A stretch of DNA of 20,482 nucleotides from Clostridiales bacterium (GCA_004555205.1 SFIY01000027.1:1-20482), one strand, 5' to 3'. Shown: positions 8,350-15,167, numbered from the stretch's first letter. Numbers and translations: made by a program. The notes: generated by a model from the sequence alone, not told the origin.

Positions 8350-8361
8350 GACAAAATGCAA
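8333..8361 (-). promoter_or_regulatory. Promoter of the citrate synthase gene
   Basis: Minus strand: TTGCAT (8356-8361), 17-base spacer, perfect TATAAT (8333-8338). The leader to the ATG at 8295 would be about 30 bases. Confidence 0.8.
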
Positions 8362-8464
8362 GTTTTATTTTCCAAAATTTCAAATTTCCCTAAAAAAACT
8401 TAAAATAATAAAAAAATGAAGCGAAAAATGAAATAGATTATTAAAATTATTTCATTATAAGGGA

Positions 8465-8492
8465 TTGCTATTGATATTTTTTGTGTTATACT
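8465..8492 (+). promoter_or_regulatory. Promoter of the aconitase-isocitrate dehydrogenase operon
   Basis: TTGCTA (8465-8470), 16-base spacer, TATACT (8487-8492) with a TGn extension. The surrounding 8380-8510 stretch is very AT-rich, which fits a promoter region between two divergent genes of the same pathway. Confidence 0.6.
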
Positions 8493-8544
8493 ATACCATG
8501 TAAAAATTTTTCCGCAGATGCTGCGGATTGTGAGGTCGATACAA

Positions 8545-10785
8545 ATGATTCAATTACATGCAAATCCCGTTGTCTGGCGCAGCGGTGCGGTAGCGCCTTT
8601 GCAGAACGGCGAGCAGGCCAGCCGCGAAAAGACGATTGCCTATCAGATCCTGCGCGCCCACGATAAGGGCGGCGCGGCGGATAAGATGTGCATCCGCTTT
8701 GACAGTCTGATCTCCCACGACATTACCTATGTGGGCATCATCCAGACGGCGCGCGCCTCCGGTTTGGAGCGTTTCCCTGTACCCTATGTGCTGACCAACT
8801 GCCACAACAGCCTGTGTGCCGTGGGCGGCACCATCAATGAGGACGACCATATTTTCGGCCTGTCCGCCGCCAAGAGATACGGCGGCATCTATGTGCCCGC
8901 CAACCAGGCGGTCATCCACCAGTTTGCCCGCGAAATGCTCAGCGGCTGCGGCCGTATGGTGCTGGGCAGCGACAGCCACACCCGCTACGGTGCCCTGGGC
9001 ACCATGGGCGTGGGTGAGGGCGGCCCCGAGATCGTCAAGCAATTGCTGGAGAATACATACGATGTGGCCGCACCGGAAGTGGTGATGGTCTATCTGACCG
9101 GCGCACCCCGTCAGGGTGTGGGTCCCCACGATGTGGCGCTGGCCCTGTGCGGCGCGGTGTATAAAAACGGCTTTGTGAAAAATAAGGTGTTGGAGTTTGT
9201 CGGCCCCGGCGTGGCGGCCCTGCCCATGGATTACCGTATCGGCATTGATGTCATGACCACCGAGACCGCCTGCCTCAGCTCCATCTGGGCGACGGACGAG
9301 CGGGTGCGCGATTATCTGACCGTCCATGGCCGTGCGGACGCTTATCAGGCGCTGGCACCGGAGGACGGCGCACTGTACGACAGCATGATCGAGATTGATC
9401 TGTCCCGGGTGGAGCCCATGGCCGCGCTGCCGTTCCATCCCTCCGAGGCGTATACCATTGCCGAGCTGCAGGCCAATGCCGGCGACATTCTCCGTCAGGT
9501 GGAAAAGCGCGCAGAGGAACAGTTCGGCGGCAAGGTGCAGCTTAAGTTGACGGACAAGCTGGTCAACGGACGGCTCCATGTGGATCAGGGCGTCATTGCC
9601 GGCTGCGCCGGCGGTATGTACGACAACATTGCCGAGGCTGCCGCGATTCTGAAGGGTCACGATGTGGGCGACGGCTACTTCTCCCTGTCTGTCTATCCGC
9701 CTTCCGTGCCCGTGAACCTGCGGCTCATCCGCGACGGGGTGCAGCAGCAGCTTCTGGAGAGCGGCGCGCTGTTCAAGCCCTGCTTCTGCGGCCCCTGCTT
9801 CGGTGCAGGCGATGTGCCCGGCAACAACGGTCTGTCCATCCGCCATACCACCCGCAACTTCCCCAACCGTGAAGGCTCCAAGCCCGGCGACGGGCAGTTG
9901 TCTGCCGTCGTGCTGATGGATGCACGCAGCATTGCGGCCACCGCGCGCCATCACGGCGAGCTCACCGCCGCCACCGAGGTGGACTACACAGTCCCCACCA
10001 CCGGCGAATATGCCTTCGATGGCAAAGTCTATGAAAAGCGCTGCTACAGCGGCTTCGGCAAGCCCGACAGCTCCGTAGAACTGCGCTTTGGCCCCAACAT
10101 TGCCGATTGGCCCAAAATCGGCGCACTGAGCGAGCACCTGGTGATGGAGCTGGCCGCCGTGATCCACGATCCGGTCACCACCACCGACGAGCTGATTCCC
10201 TCCGGCGAAACCAGCTCCTACCGTTCCAACCCCATGAAGCTGGCCTCCTTTGCCCTGTCCCGCCGGGAACCGGCCTATGTGAGCCGCACGGAAGCCATCC
10301 GCGCCAAGGAAGCCCGGCGTGCCGGCGGCGATCTGAGCGCACTGGCCATGCTGCAAAATGCCGGCATCGACGAGGAAATGCTGAAGAACAGCTCTATTGG
10401 CTCCGTGATCTTCGCCAATAAGCCCGGCGACGGCTCTGCCCGTGAGCAGGCCGCCTCCTGCCAGCGTGTGCTGGGCGGCTGCGCCAATATCTGCTACGAG
10501 TACGCTACCAAGCGCTACCGCTCCAACTGCATCAACTGGGGCATGCTGCCCTTTGTCATTGACGAGGGGACGCCCTTTGATTTTGACAGCGGTGATATGA
10601 TCTTCGTGCCCCATGTGCGCGAAAAGATCGTGGCAAAGGAGAGCGTGTTCCCGGCCAAGGTGGTCACCAGGGACGGCAAGACCTGCGAGCTGACCCTGCG
10701 CCTGGATGCGCTGACCGATGACGAGCGGTCCATCCTGCTGGAGGGCTGTCTGATGAACTATTACGCCGCACAGCGCAGAAAGTGA
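8545..10785 (+). CDS. Aconitase-family hydratase (probable aconitate hydratase)
   Basis: A 746-residue member of the aconitase superfamily. Visible features in order are GSDSHTRYGALGTMGVGEGG (DSH at 143-145), a first cluster Cys in IAGCAGGMYDN (Cys354), CFCGPCFGAGD (Cys415 and Cys418), TTRNFPNREGSKPG, and the swivel-domain motif GDGSAREQAAS (Ser631, Arg633). The three Cys should bind a [4Fe-4S] cluster. Placed between citrate synthase and isocitrate dehydrogenase, it most likely converts citrate to isocitrate. It is shorter than AcnA or AcnB (about 850-900 residues), and its catalytic loop reads GSAR rather than GSSR, as I would expect in this clostridial hydratase subfamily. I chose the ATG at 8545 because GAGG lies 9-10 bases upstream. 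An earlier ATG at 8518 has no ribosome site. Confidence 0.9.
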   Translation: MIQLHANPVVWRSGAVAPLQNGEQASREKTIAYQILRAHDKGGAADKMCIRFDSLISHDITYVGIIQTARASGLERFPVPYVLTNCHNSLCAVGGTINEDDHIFGLSAAKRYGGIYVPANQAVIHQFAREMLSGCGRMVLGSDSHTRYGALGTMGVGEGGPEIVKQLLENTYDVAAPEVVMVYLTGAPRQGVGPHDVALALCGAVYKNGFVKNKVLEFVGPGVAALPMDYRIGIDVMTTETACLSSIWATDERVRDYLTVHGRADAYQALAPEDGALYDSMIEIDLSRVEPMAALPFHPSEAYTIAELQANAGDILRQVEKRAEEQFGGKVQLKLTDKLVNGRLHVDQGVIAGCAGGMYDNIAEAAAILKGHDVGDGYFSLSVYPPSVPVNLRLIRDGVQQQLLESGALFKPCFCGPCFGAGDVPGNNGLSIRHTTRNFPNREGSKPGDGQLSAVVLMDARSIAATARHHGELTAATEVDYTVPTTGEYAFDGKVYEKRCYSGFGKPDSSVELRFGPNIADWPKIGALSEHLVMELAAVIHDPVTTTDELIPSGETSSYRSNPMKLASFALSRREPAYVSRTEAIRAKEARRAGGDLSALAMLQNAGIDEEMLKNSSIGSVIFANKPGDGSAREQAASCQRVLGGCANICYEYATKRYRSNCINWGMLPFVIDEGTPFDFDSGDMIFVPHVREKIVAKESVFPAKVVTRDGKTCELTLRLDALTDDERSILLEGCLMNYYAAQRRK

Positions 10786-10794
10786 GAGAACGCC

Positions 10795-11997
10795 ATGGAA
10801 AAGATTAAAATGACGCACCCCATCGTGGAGATGGACGGCGACGAGATGACCCGCGTGCTGTGGGCGATGATTAAGGAGGAACTGCTGCAGCCCTTTGTGG
10901 AGCTGAATACCGAGTATTACGATCTGGGCCTGCGCCACCGGGACGAAACGGACGACCGGGTGACCCGGGAGGCCGCCGAGGCCATCAAGCGCCATCATGT
11001 AGGCGTCAAGTGCGCCACCATCACGCCCAACAAGCAGCGCGTGGAGGAGTACAGCCTGCATCAGATGTGGAAAAGCCCCAACGGCACCATCCGTTCCATT
11101 CTGGACGGCACGGTGTTCCGCGCGCCCATCATGGTCAGCCGCGTGTCTCCTGTGGTGAAGACGTGGAAAAAGCCCATCACCATCGCCCGTCATGCGTACG
11201 GCGATGTGTATAAGAATGTGGAGTTCCGCGTCCCCTGCGCCGGTAAGGCCGAGCTGCTCTTTACCGATACCGAGGGCAAGGAGCTGTACCGGGAAACCGT
11301 ACACGATTTTAAGGGCGCCGGCGTGCTGCAGGGCCTGCACAACCGTGACGAGAGCATTATCTCCTTTGCCCGCTCCTGCTTTGCCTATGGTCTGAGCACC
11401 CATCAGGATGTGTGGTTTTCCACCAAGGACACCATTTCCAAGCAGTATGACCAGACCTTTAAGATTCTGATGCAGCAGGTGTTTGACGAGGAGTATGCCG
11501 AGCAGTATGCAAAAGCGGGCCTGACCTACTTCTATACGCTGATCGATGACGCGGTGGCCCGTGTGATCCGCAGCGAGGGCGGTTTCGTCTGGGCCTGCAA
11601 GAACTACGACGGCGATGTGATGAGCGATATGGTGTCCACCGCCTTCGGCTCTCTGGCCATGATGACCAGCGTCCTGGTGTCCCCCGACGGCAACTACGAG
11701 TACGAAGCCGCCCACGGCACGGTCACCCGCCACTGGTACCGCTATCAGGAGAGCGACAGGATGACCAGCACCAATCCCGTGGCCACCATTTTCGCCTGGT
11801 CCGGCGCTCTGCGCAAGCGCGGCGAACTGGATGGCAATGATGCCCTGTGCGCCTTTGCCGACCGTCTGGAAAAGGCCACGCTGGATACCATCGAGAGCGG
11901 TGTCATGACCAAGGATTTGGCGGCGCTGGCCGAAGGCGACGATGTGGTCAGCGTTGACAGCGCGGCATTTATCCGCGCCATCCGCGAAAAGCTGTAA
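10795..11997 (+). CDS. icd: Isocitrate dehydrogenase (NADP+), eukaryotic-type subfamily
   Basis: A 400-residue enzyme that oxidises isocitrate to 2-oxoglutarate and CO2 in the cytoplasm. It carries the signature of the homodimeric eukaryote-like subfamily: HPIVEMDGDEMTRVLW, YYDLGLRHRDETDDRVT, VGVKCATITPNKQRVEEY, MWKSPNGTIRSILDGTVFR, and the dinucleotide-site region YEAAHGTVTRHWYRYQ. NADP specificity is inferred from the subfamily rather than proved from residues here. It starts 9 bases after the aconitase stop, so the two genes are one operon. The ATG at 10795 is kept, with GAGAG upstream; another ATG five codons later is possible. A strong terminator follows. The job of the pair with citrate synthase is probably to supply 2-oxoglutarate for glutamate. 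Confidence 0.95.
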   Translation: MEKIKMTHPIVEMDGDEMTRVLWAMIKEELLQPFVELNTEYYDLGLRHRDETDDRVTREAAEAIKRHHVGVKCATITPNKQRVEEYSLHQMWKSPNGTIRSILDGTVFRAPIMVSRVSPVVKTWKKPITIARHAYGDVYKNVEFRVPCAGKAELLFTDTEGKELYRETVHDFKGAGVLQGLHNRDESIISFARSCFAYGLSTHQDVWFSTKDTISKQYDQTFKILMQQVFDEEYAEQYAKAGLTYFYTLIDDAVARVIRSEGGFVWACKNYDGDVMSDMVSTAFGSLAMMTSVLVSPDGNYEYEAAHGTVTRHWYRYQESDRMTSTNPVATIFAWSGALRKRGELDGNDALCAFADRLEKATLDTIESGVMTKDLAALAEGDDVVSVDSAAFIRAIREKL

Positions 11998-12016
11998 GAA
12001 AAGAGAAAAAGCGAAC

Positions 12017-12071
12017 GGCCCCTTTTTGTGACCTATCCATGGATGGTAAGTCATAAAAGGGGCCATTTTTT
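12017..12071 (+). terminator. Terminator of the aconitase-isocitrate dehydrogenase operon
   Basis: A long stem pairs 12017-12032 with 12050-12064 (one bulge and one G-U), contains an inner ATCCATGGAT palindrome, and is followed by six T residues. Confidence 0.88.
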
Positions 12072-12086
12072 GCATAAACCGGTGAT

Positions 12087-12120
12087 AAAAAAGACCGCAA
12101 ACCCTTTAAAGGGTTTGCGG
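12087..12120 (-). terminator. Terminator just downstream of the tRNA-Val remnant
   Basis: On the minus strand a 10-bp stem (12111-12120 with 12095-12104) with a TTTAAA loop is followed by TCTTTTTT. It starts two bases after the CCA end of the tRNA fragment, so it is the original terminator of that tRNA gene. Confidence 0.85.
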
Positions 12121-12121
12121 T

Positions 12122-12166
12122 TGGTGGAGACTGCTGGACTCGAACCAGTGACCTCCTGCGTGTGAA
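12122..12166 (-). other. 3' half of a tRNA-Val(CAC): putative attachment-site scar
   Basis: Read on the minus strand this is a tRNA from the anticodon loop onward. It has loop TTCACAC (anticodon CAC), 3' anticodon-stem strand GCAGG, variable AGGTC, T arm ACTGG/TTCGAGT/CCAGC, acceptor strand AGTCTCC, discriminator A and encoded CCA. The bases before the loop (GTATC) cannot pair with GCAGG and no D arm or 5' acceptor strand is present, so only the 3' half exists. Integrases often recombine in the anticodon loop and leave such a half at the far end of the insert. The intact tRNA should therefore lie at the other end of the island, beyond the right edge. The T stem has one A-C mismatch. Confidence 0.75.
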
Positions 12167-12176
12167 GATACGATGC

Positions 12177-12217
12177 GCGCCGGAAAGCGTTGCTCCGCAA
12201 CGCTTTCCGGCGCTTTT
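12177..12217 (+). terminator. Long perfect hairpin next to the attachment scar
   Basis: A 17-bp perfect stem (12177-12193 with 12197-12213) with a TCC loop is followed by TTTT on the plus strand. It lies 10 bases from the tRNA half, inside the island. It could be a terminator or a structured DNA element of the element's end. Confidence 0.6.
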
Positions 12218-12306
12218 GCGTACTTTCGGCTCGGTGGGCGATCCACTGTGTCCGCCTGTATCCGCCTGCTCTTTTTCGCGTTTGGGTCACGGTTTGGGTC
12301 AAGCCC

Positions 12307-12351
12307 TGCAACGGCGCAGAAATGACCACGCTGTAATTAAAGAATAGGCGT
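12307..12351 (-). repeat. 45-bp direct repeat, copy 1 (downstream of the Doc toxin)
   Basis: This 45-base sequence is identical to 13103-13147, with mismatches on both sides that set its limits. On the minus strand it begins 27 bases after the toxin stop. I see no strong internal palindrome and no transposase near it. Confidence 0.95.
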
Positions 12352-12378
12352 GCCGCCTGTCAACTCCCTTCAAAATAG

Positions 12379-12756
12379 TCAAATCCTGTGGTCGCGCACC
12401 CATTGGAGAAGCGCGTCATAGTCCATTGTGCCGGAGGCGACGGATAATCCGGCCTCCACAACCTCCTCGTTGGTACACTCCATGTGTATCCCGTTCACTT
12501 CCAGAAACGTCAGCATAACGTACATGCCGATACGCTTGTTGCCGTCCACAAAAGCGTGGTTGGAGATGAGTGTATAGCCGAGCCGTGCGCCCTTTTCCTC
12601 CTTGGTAGGATAGAACTCCTGCCCGCCGAAGCCGGCAAAAGCGTTCTCCAATGCGGAATCCAACAGGGCTTCATCCCGGAGACCGATACTGCCGCCTGTT
12701 TCTTGGGCGATGAGCTTGTGGAGGAGCAACACCTTGTCTTTCGAAAACTTGATCAT
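12379..12756 (-). CDS. doc: Doc-type toxin (Fic/Doc family, death-on-curing)
   Basis: A 125-residue Fic-fold protein. The core motif HAFVDGNKRIG lies at residues 67-77, with His67 as the expected catalytic base. The N-terminal region GSIGLRDEALLDSALENAF is typical of Doc proteins. In the family, Doc phosphorylates elongation factor Tu and stops translation until neutralised. Its ATG overlaps the antitoxin stop by four bases (ATGA), the usual coupling of antitoxin then toxin. The gene ends 27 bases before the first 45-bp repeat. Whether the toxin acts alone with its antitoxin or also with the neighbouring retron is not known. Confidence 0.9.
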   Translation of the reverse strand: MIKFSKDKVLLLHKLIAQETGGSIGLRDEALLDSALENAFAGFGGQEFYPTKEEKGARLGYTLISNHAFVDGNKRIGMYVMLTFLEVNGIHMECTNEEVVEAGLSVASGTMDYDALLQWVRDHRI

Positions 12757-12995
12757 TTGGCTAGCTCCATAAATGCGGGCTTGTACTTTTTCAGGATACG
12801 CGCCGCCACGACATCGATTTTTTCATCATCGGTCATATCGATCATAGGGGACACATCCAGATCCACCAGCATATATTTGGGTTTGTTGTTCTTGAAAATC
12901 ACGGCCTGCCCGTTCTTCTCGGCAATGCGCGTAACACGCGAGAAGTTTTGATTCGCTTCGGTGACCGAAACGATCGTCCTTGTATCAATGGTCAT
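12753..12995 (-). CDS. phd: Phd/YefM-type antitoxin
   Basis: An 80-residue antitoxin with the N-terminal DNA-binding Phd/YefM fold, seen as VSVTEANQNFSRVTRIAEKNGQ followed by AVIFKNNKPKYMLV. The C-terminal part (DDEKIDVVAARILKKYKPAF) would wrap around and block the Doc active site. I chose the ATG at 12995 because AGGAGG lies 8 bases upstream; a GTG three codons earlier overlaps that site. It overlaps the doc gene by four bases. A palindrome over its -35 region suggests the normal self-repression by the antitoxin-toxin complex. Confidence 0.88.
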   Translation of the reverse strand: MTIDTRTIVSVTEANQNFSRVTRIAEKNGQAVIFKNNKPKYMLVDLDVSPMIDMTDDEKIDVVAARILKKYKPAFMELAK

Positions 12996-13015
12996 GGTGA
13001 ACACCTCCTATGCTT

Positions 13016-13049
13016 ATTATACTCGTATATAGGTAAAAATCAACCTATA
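13016..13049 (-). promoter_or_regulatory. Promoter and palindromic operator of the phd-doc pair
   Basis: Minus strand: TTGATT (13038-13043), 16-base spacer, TATAAT (13016-13021). The inverted repeat TATAGGT / ACCTATA (13028-13034 and 13043-13049, 8-base gap) covers the -35, a good position for antitoxin-mediated repression. Confidence 0.72.
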
Positions 13050-13102
13050 ATTTACACGTTGTTTGGCGTTCGTAACCAACCGCAGGATGTAGGTGAGCCG
13101 GT

Positions 13103-13147
13103 TGCAACGGCGCAGAAATGACCACGCTGTAATTAAAGAATAGGCGT
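13103..13147 (-). repeat. 45-bp direct repeat, copy 2 (at the stop codon of the reverse transcriptase)
   Basis: Identical to 12307-12351. On the minus strand its first base is the last base of the reverse transcriptase stop codon. The two copies enclose the toxin-antitoxin pair and lie in the same orientation, 796 bases apart. Confidence 0.95.
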
Positions 13148-14211
13148 CAGACCTTCGGGAGGTCATCGCAGGACAGCAGCTTTTGTTTTGCCTCGCGGAA
13201 CCAGCGGTTTTCCGGCTCGATCTGCAGCACATACTGGACTCGTCCCAATAGCTGCTGCCGGTAGCGCTCCGTATCAGGAACGCCGTCTGTGCGAAGCGCT
13301 GCGTGGCCGCCCCGCAGGATACTGTCCGCCAGACCAAAGCGCAGGGCGTAATAGACCTCTTGTCGAAGTGATCGCTTATAGCCGGCCGGCACGGATACCT
13401 TCTCATTGACGGTCAGACCGGTCACGCTCTGCCGTCCGGCGTTGGTGATAAAATGGGTCTTGGCCTCATTCAGGTCAAAGCCCATCTCCGCCAGCATATT
13501 TTTCGCCTTCGAATAGACGGCGAACAGCGGACGATCGGCGGAAAAGGTCAGGTCATCACAGTACCGCGTGTATACAATGCCGCGCCGCTGGCACCAGCGC
13601 GCCATGCTCGTATCAAAATTCCGCATGACCAGATTGGAAAGCGCGGGAGAGGTGGGCGCACCCTGCGGCAAGTCACCGTCTTTGCAGCAAAGAGAGGTCA
13701 GCAGAAAGCCCACCTGCCGGGAGAAGTACCGGGTGTGAAAGGCGGCGGAGTGGACCTGCTCAAAGCAAATGCTGCCGAAAAAGTCGGAGATATCCAGCTT
13801 CAGGAGATACCGCTTGCCCACATGGGGCGCGGCGTTGCCGCTGATAGCGCCGCCCTTCCGATAGGCGGTGGCCTGCGGTGCGACAGGCAGATAGGCGAGG
13901 AGATCCCGGCAGATCTTCCGCTGCCAGCGACGCAGCGTGTCGTCCGGCACGGACAGTATGCGCACATCGCCGTTACGCTTGGGGATGGTGACGGGGTGAT
14001 ATGCTGCCGCCGTGTGCCGCGCATAGTAAAGGAGCTTCTGCCTGCTGGTAGAGAGAAACGCCGCCAGCTGCCGGGCGTCGTACAGGAACGGCAGCTGCGG
14101 GTGAAAGCAGTGAAAATCCAGTACCATATCCGCCGCGGCCTGCATACCGAATTTGGCCACGAAGTCTGCGTCCGGCATTTCGAAGGTGACCGCATCTTTC
14201 TCGATTTTCAT
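13147..14211 (-). CDS. Retron reverse transcriptase
   Basis: A 354-residue reverse transcriptase. Motifs in order: an early basic block VTIPKRNGDVRILSVPDD (residues 74-91), LLKLDISDFFGSI (136-148, first catalytic Asp140), LPQGAPTSPALSNLV (181-195), the catalytic YCDD box (217-220) in RYCDDLTFS, and SVTGLTVNE (262-270), the VTG element of retron enzymes that helps recognise the cognate RNA. No fused extra domain is seen. It would copy part of its own upstream RNA into msDNA. GGGGGG lies 5 bases before the ATG. A structured RNA with flanking inverted repeats lies just upstream (14232-14430), which makes the retron assignment firm. Known retrons defend against phage together with an effector gene; which neighbour serves here is uncertain. 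Confidence 0.93.
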   Translation of the reverse strand: MKIEKDAVTFEMPDADFVAKFGMQAAADMVLDFHCFHPQLPFLYDARQLAAFLSTSRQKLLYYARHTAAAYHPVTIPKRNGDVRILSVPDDTLRRWQRKICRDLLAYLPVAPQATAYRKGGAISGNAAPHVGKRYLLKLDISDFFGSICFEQVHSAAFHTRYFSRQVGFLLTSLCCKDGDLPQGAPTSPALSNLVMRNFDTSMARWCQRRGIVYTRYCDDLTFSADRPLFAVYSKAKNMLAEMGFDLNEAKTHFITNAGRQSVTGLTVNEKVSVPAGYKRSLRQEVYYALRFGLADSILRGGHAALRTDGVPDTERYRQQLLGRVQYVLQIEPENRWFREAKQKLLSCDDLPKV

Positions 14212-14231
14212 AGAGACCCCCCTAACATAGA

Positions 14232-14430
14232 ATCAGCCCCGTGCAGTACAAAGTGACCTGATATAAGCGGAGTCGAATTTCTAATCACGGCGTGATTCGC
14301 GATTCGATGGAGCGGTATCAGGCGGTCGCTTCGCTTGCGAAGCGTGCGTCCTCTTGGTAAACAGAGCGGCGACTCGCCACCCTCCTCAAAGTACGAAACT
14401 TTAAGCTGTACACTACTGCGCGGGGCTGAT
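14232..14430 (-). ncRNA. Retron msr-msd RNA
   Basis: The 199-base stretch lies directly upstream of the reverse transcriptase. Its ends are inverted repeats a1 (14414-14430) and a2 (14232-14248), 17 bases with one mismatch, as in every retron RNA. Between them, in transcript order, are four stem-loops: 14405-14385 (8 bp, TTCGT loop), 14383-14363 (9 bp with wobble pairs, AGT loop), 14344-14327 (8 bp) and a long interrupted hairpin 14322-14257. The last has an outer stem CCTGATA/TATCAGG and a distal stem AATCAC/GTGATT, and is the likely msd (the reverse-transcribed part). The first two fit the msr. The branching guanosine cannot be fixed from sequence alone. The 260-base gap between coding genes is filled by this RNA and its promoter. 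Confidence 0.85.
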
Positions 14431-14446
14431 CTTCGGTTGTGCTTAT

Positions 14447-14475
14447 ATGGTAAAGCGCTTTGACGAGAAAGTCAA
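14447..14475 (-). promoter_or_regulatory. Promoter of the retron
   Basis: Minus strand: TTGACT (14470-14475), 17-base spacer, TACCAT (14447-14452). Start of transcription would fall near 14440, ten bases before a1, as expected for a retron RNA. The -35 overlaps the stop codon of the upstream phosphatase gene. Confidence 0.6.
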
Positions 14476-15167
14476 GCGGATGGCTGCGCCTCCTGCCCGT
14501 ACCGGGTCAGCGCGTCCATGATCTTGTGATACACCACTTGGTTAGGGTAATAGCGGTAGTCGGCAAAGACGGAGATGCCGGTGCCGTTGAAATACTCCAA
14601 AATCGCGGCGGCGCAGGCGGCGCTGCGGCTCTGCCCGTACTCGCACTGGCAAAGGATATCCAGCCCGCCCGCCCTTGCCTGACAGATAAACGCCGCCAGT
14701 GCGTCCGCCTCCGGCATGTAGGTGTCGTAGTCCAGCCCCACATCCGGCAGAGCCGTCAGATCCAGATCGTGAACGACCACGGTGAACACCCGCGCTGCTT
14801 TGCCGGCGTAGTCCAGCGGGGGCATCGGGGCAGGCTTGCCGACGGAGGGTGGGTCGCAGAAGGAGATCACCGCCGTGCGGGAGAGCGTGTCGGTACGCAG
14901 CAGTTCCTCGGCGGCTTTGCGGGAACAGATGGTCACGTTCATAGATATACCTCCAGTTTTGTATAGTTCGCGGTATGCCCGCAGGGACATGCCGTTGCAG
15001 GGAGACTCCTCATCCTCCGTCTGCAGCTCGATGTCATACTCCCAGCCGCAATGCTCACAGATCCAGTACATATCCAGCGTGGGATAGCCGCAGACGGGGC
15101 AGGTGACGATGCGGAACATACCGGAGCGGTATTCCGGCGTGTTCTTCAAGTCCTGTTCATTATGCAT
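14472..15167 (-). CDS. CPCC-type zinc-ribbon domain fused to a CX5R phosphatase-like domain
   Basis: A 231-residue two-part protein. Residues 20-73 resemble the small cysteine-rich CPCC family: TCPVCGYPTL, WICEHCGWEYD, then NGMSLRAYRELYKTGG. Four Cys in two CxxC pairs could bind zinc. Residues 76-231 carry CEYGQSRS (Cys175 to Arg181), the CX5R loop of tyrosine/dual-specificity phosphatases, in the context LDILCQCEYGQSRSAACAAAI; the second domain is otherwise not one I know well. There is a GGAGG box 7 bases before an internal ATG at 14942 (Met76), so the phosphatase part may also be made alone. The full-length ATG at 15167 also has GGAGG upstream. It overlaps the deiminase gene by 8 bases. 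The phosphatase reading is from a short motif and is tentative. Confidence 0.7.
   Translation of the reverse strand: MHNEQDLKNTPEYRSGMFRIVTCPVCGYPTLDMYWICEHCGWEYDIELQTEDEESPCNGMSLRAYRELYKTGGISMNVTICSRKAAEELLRTDTLSRTAVISFCDPPSVGKPAPMPPLDYAGKAARVFTVVVHDLDLTALPDVGLDYDTYMPEADALAAFICQARAGGLDILCQCEYGQSRSAACAAAILEYFNGTGISVFADYRYYPNQVVYHKIMDALTRYGQEAQPSA

Noticed and set aside
8554..12075. A 1173-codon open frame on the minus strand opposite the aconitase and isocitrate dehydrogenase genes
   Set aside because: It is antisense to two well-supported enzymes, is rich in His, Gly and Ala as expected from the reverse of GC-rich codons, and has no recognisable domain.
12122..12166. An intact tRNA-Val gene
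   Set aside because: No 5' acceptor strand, D arm or 5' anticodon-stem strand can be found; bases upstream of the anticodon loop do not pair.
12051..12329. A 92-codon minus-strand frame across the tRNA half
   Set aside because: It reads through the tRNA and terminator sequence. Only the GLTQTVTQT part hints at an integrase tail, and this is too little to call a gene or pseudogene.
12307..13147. An insertion sequence or composite transposon around phd-doc
   Set aside because: The 45-bp repeats are direct, there are no terminal inverted repeats, and no transposase is encoded between them.
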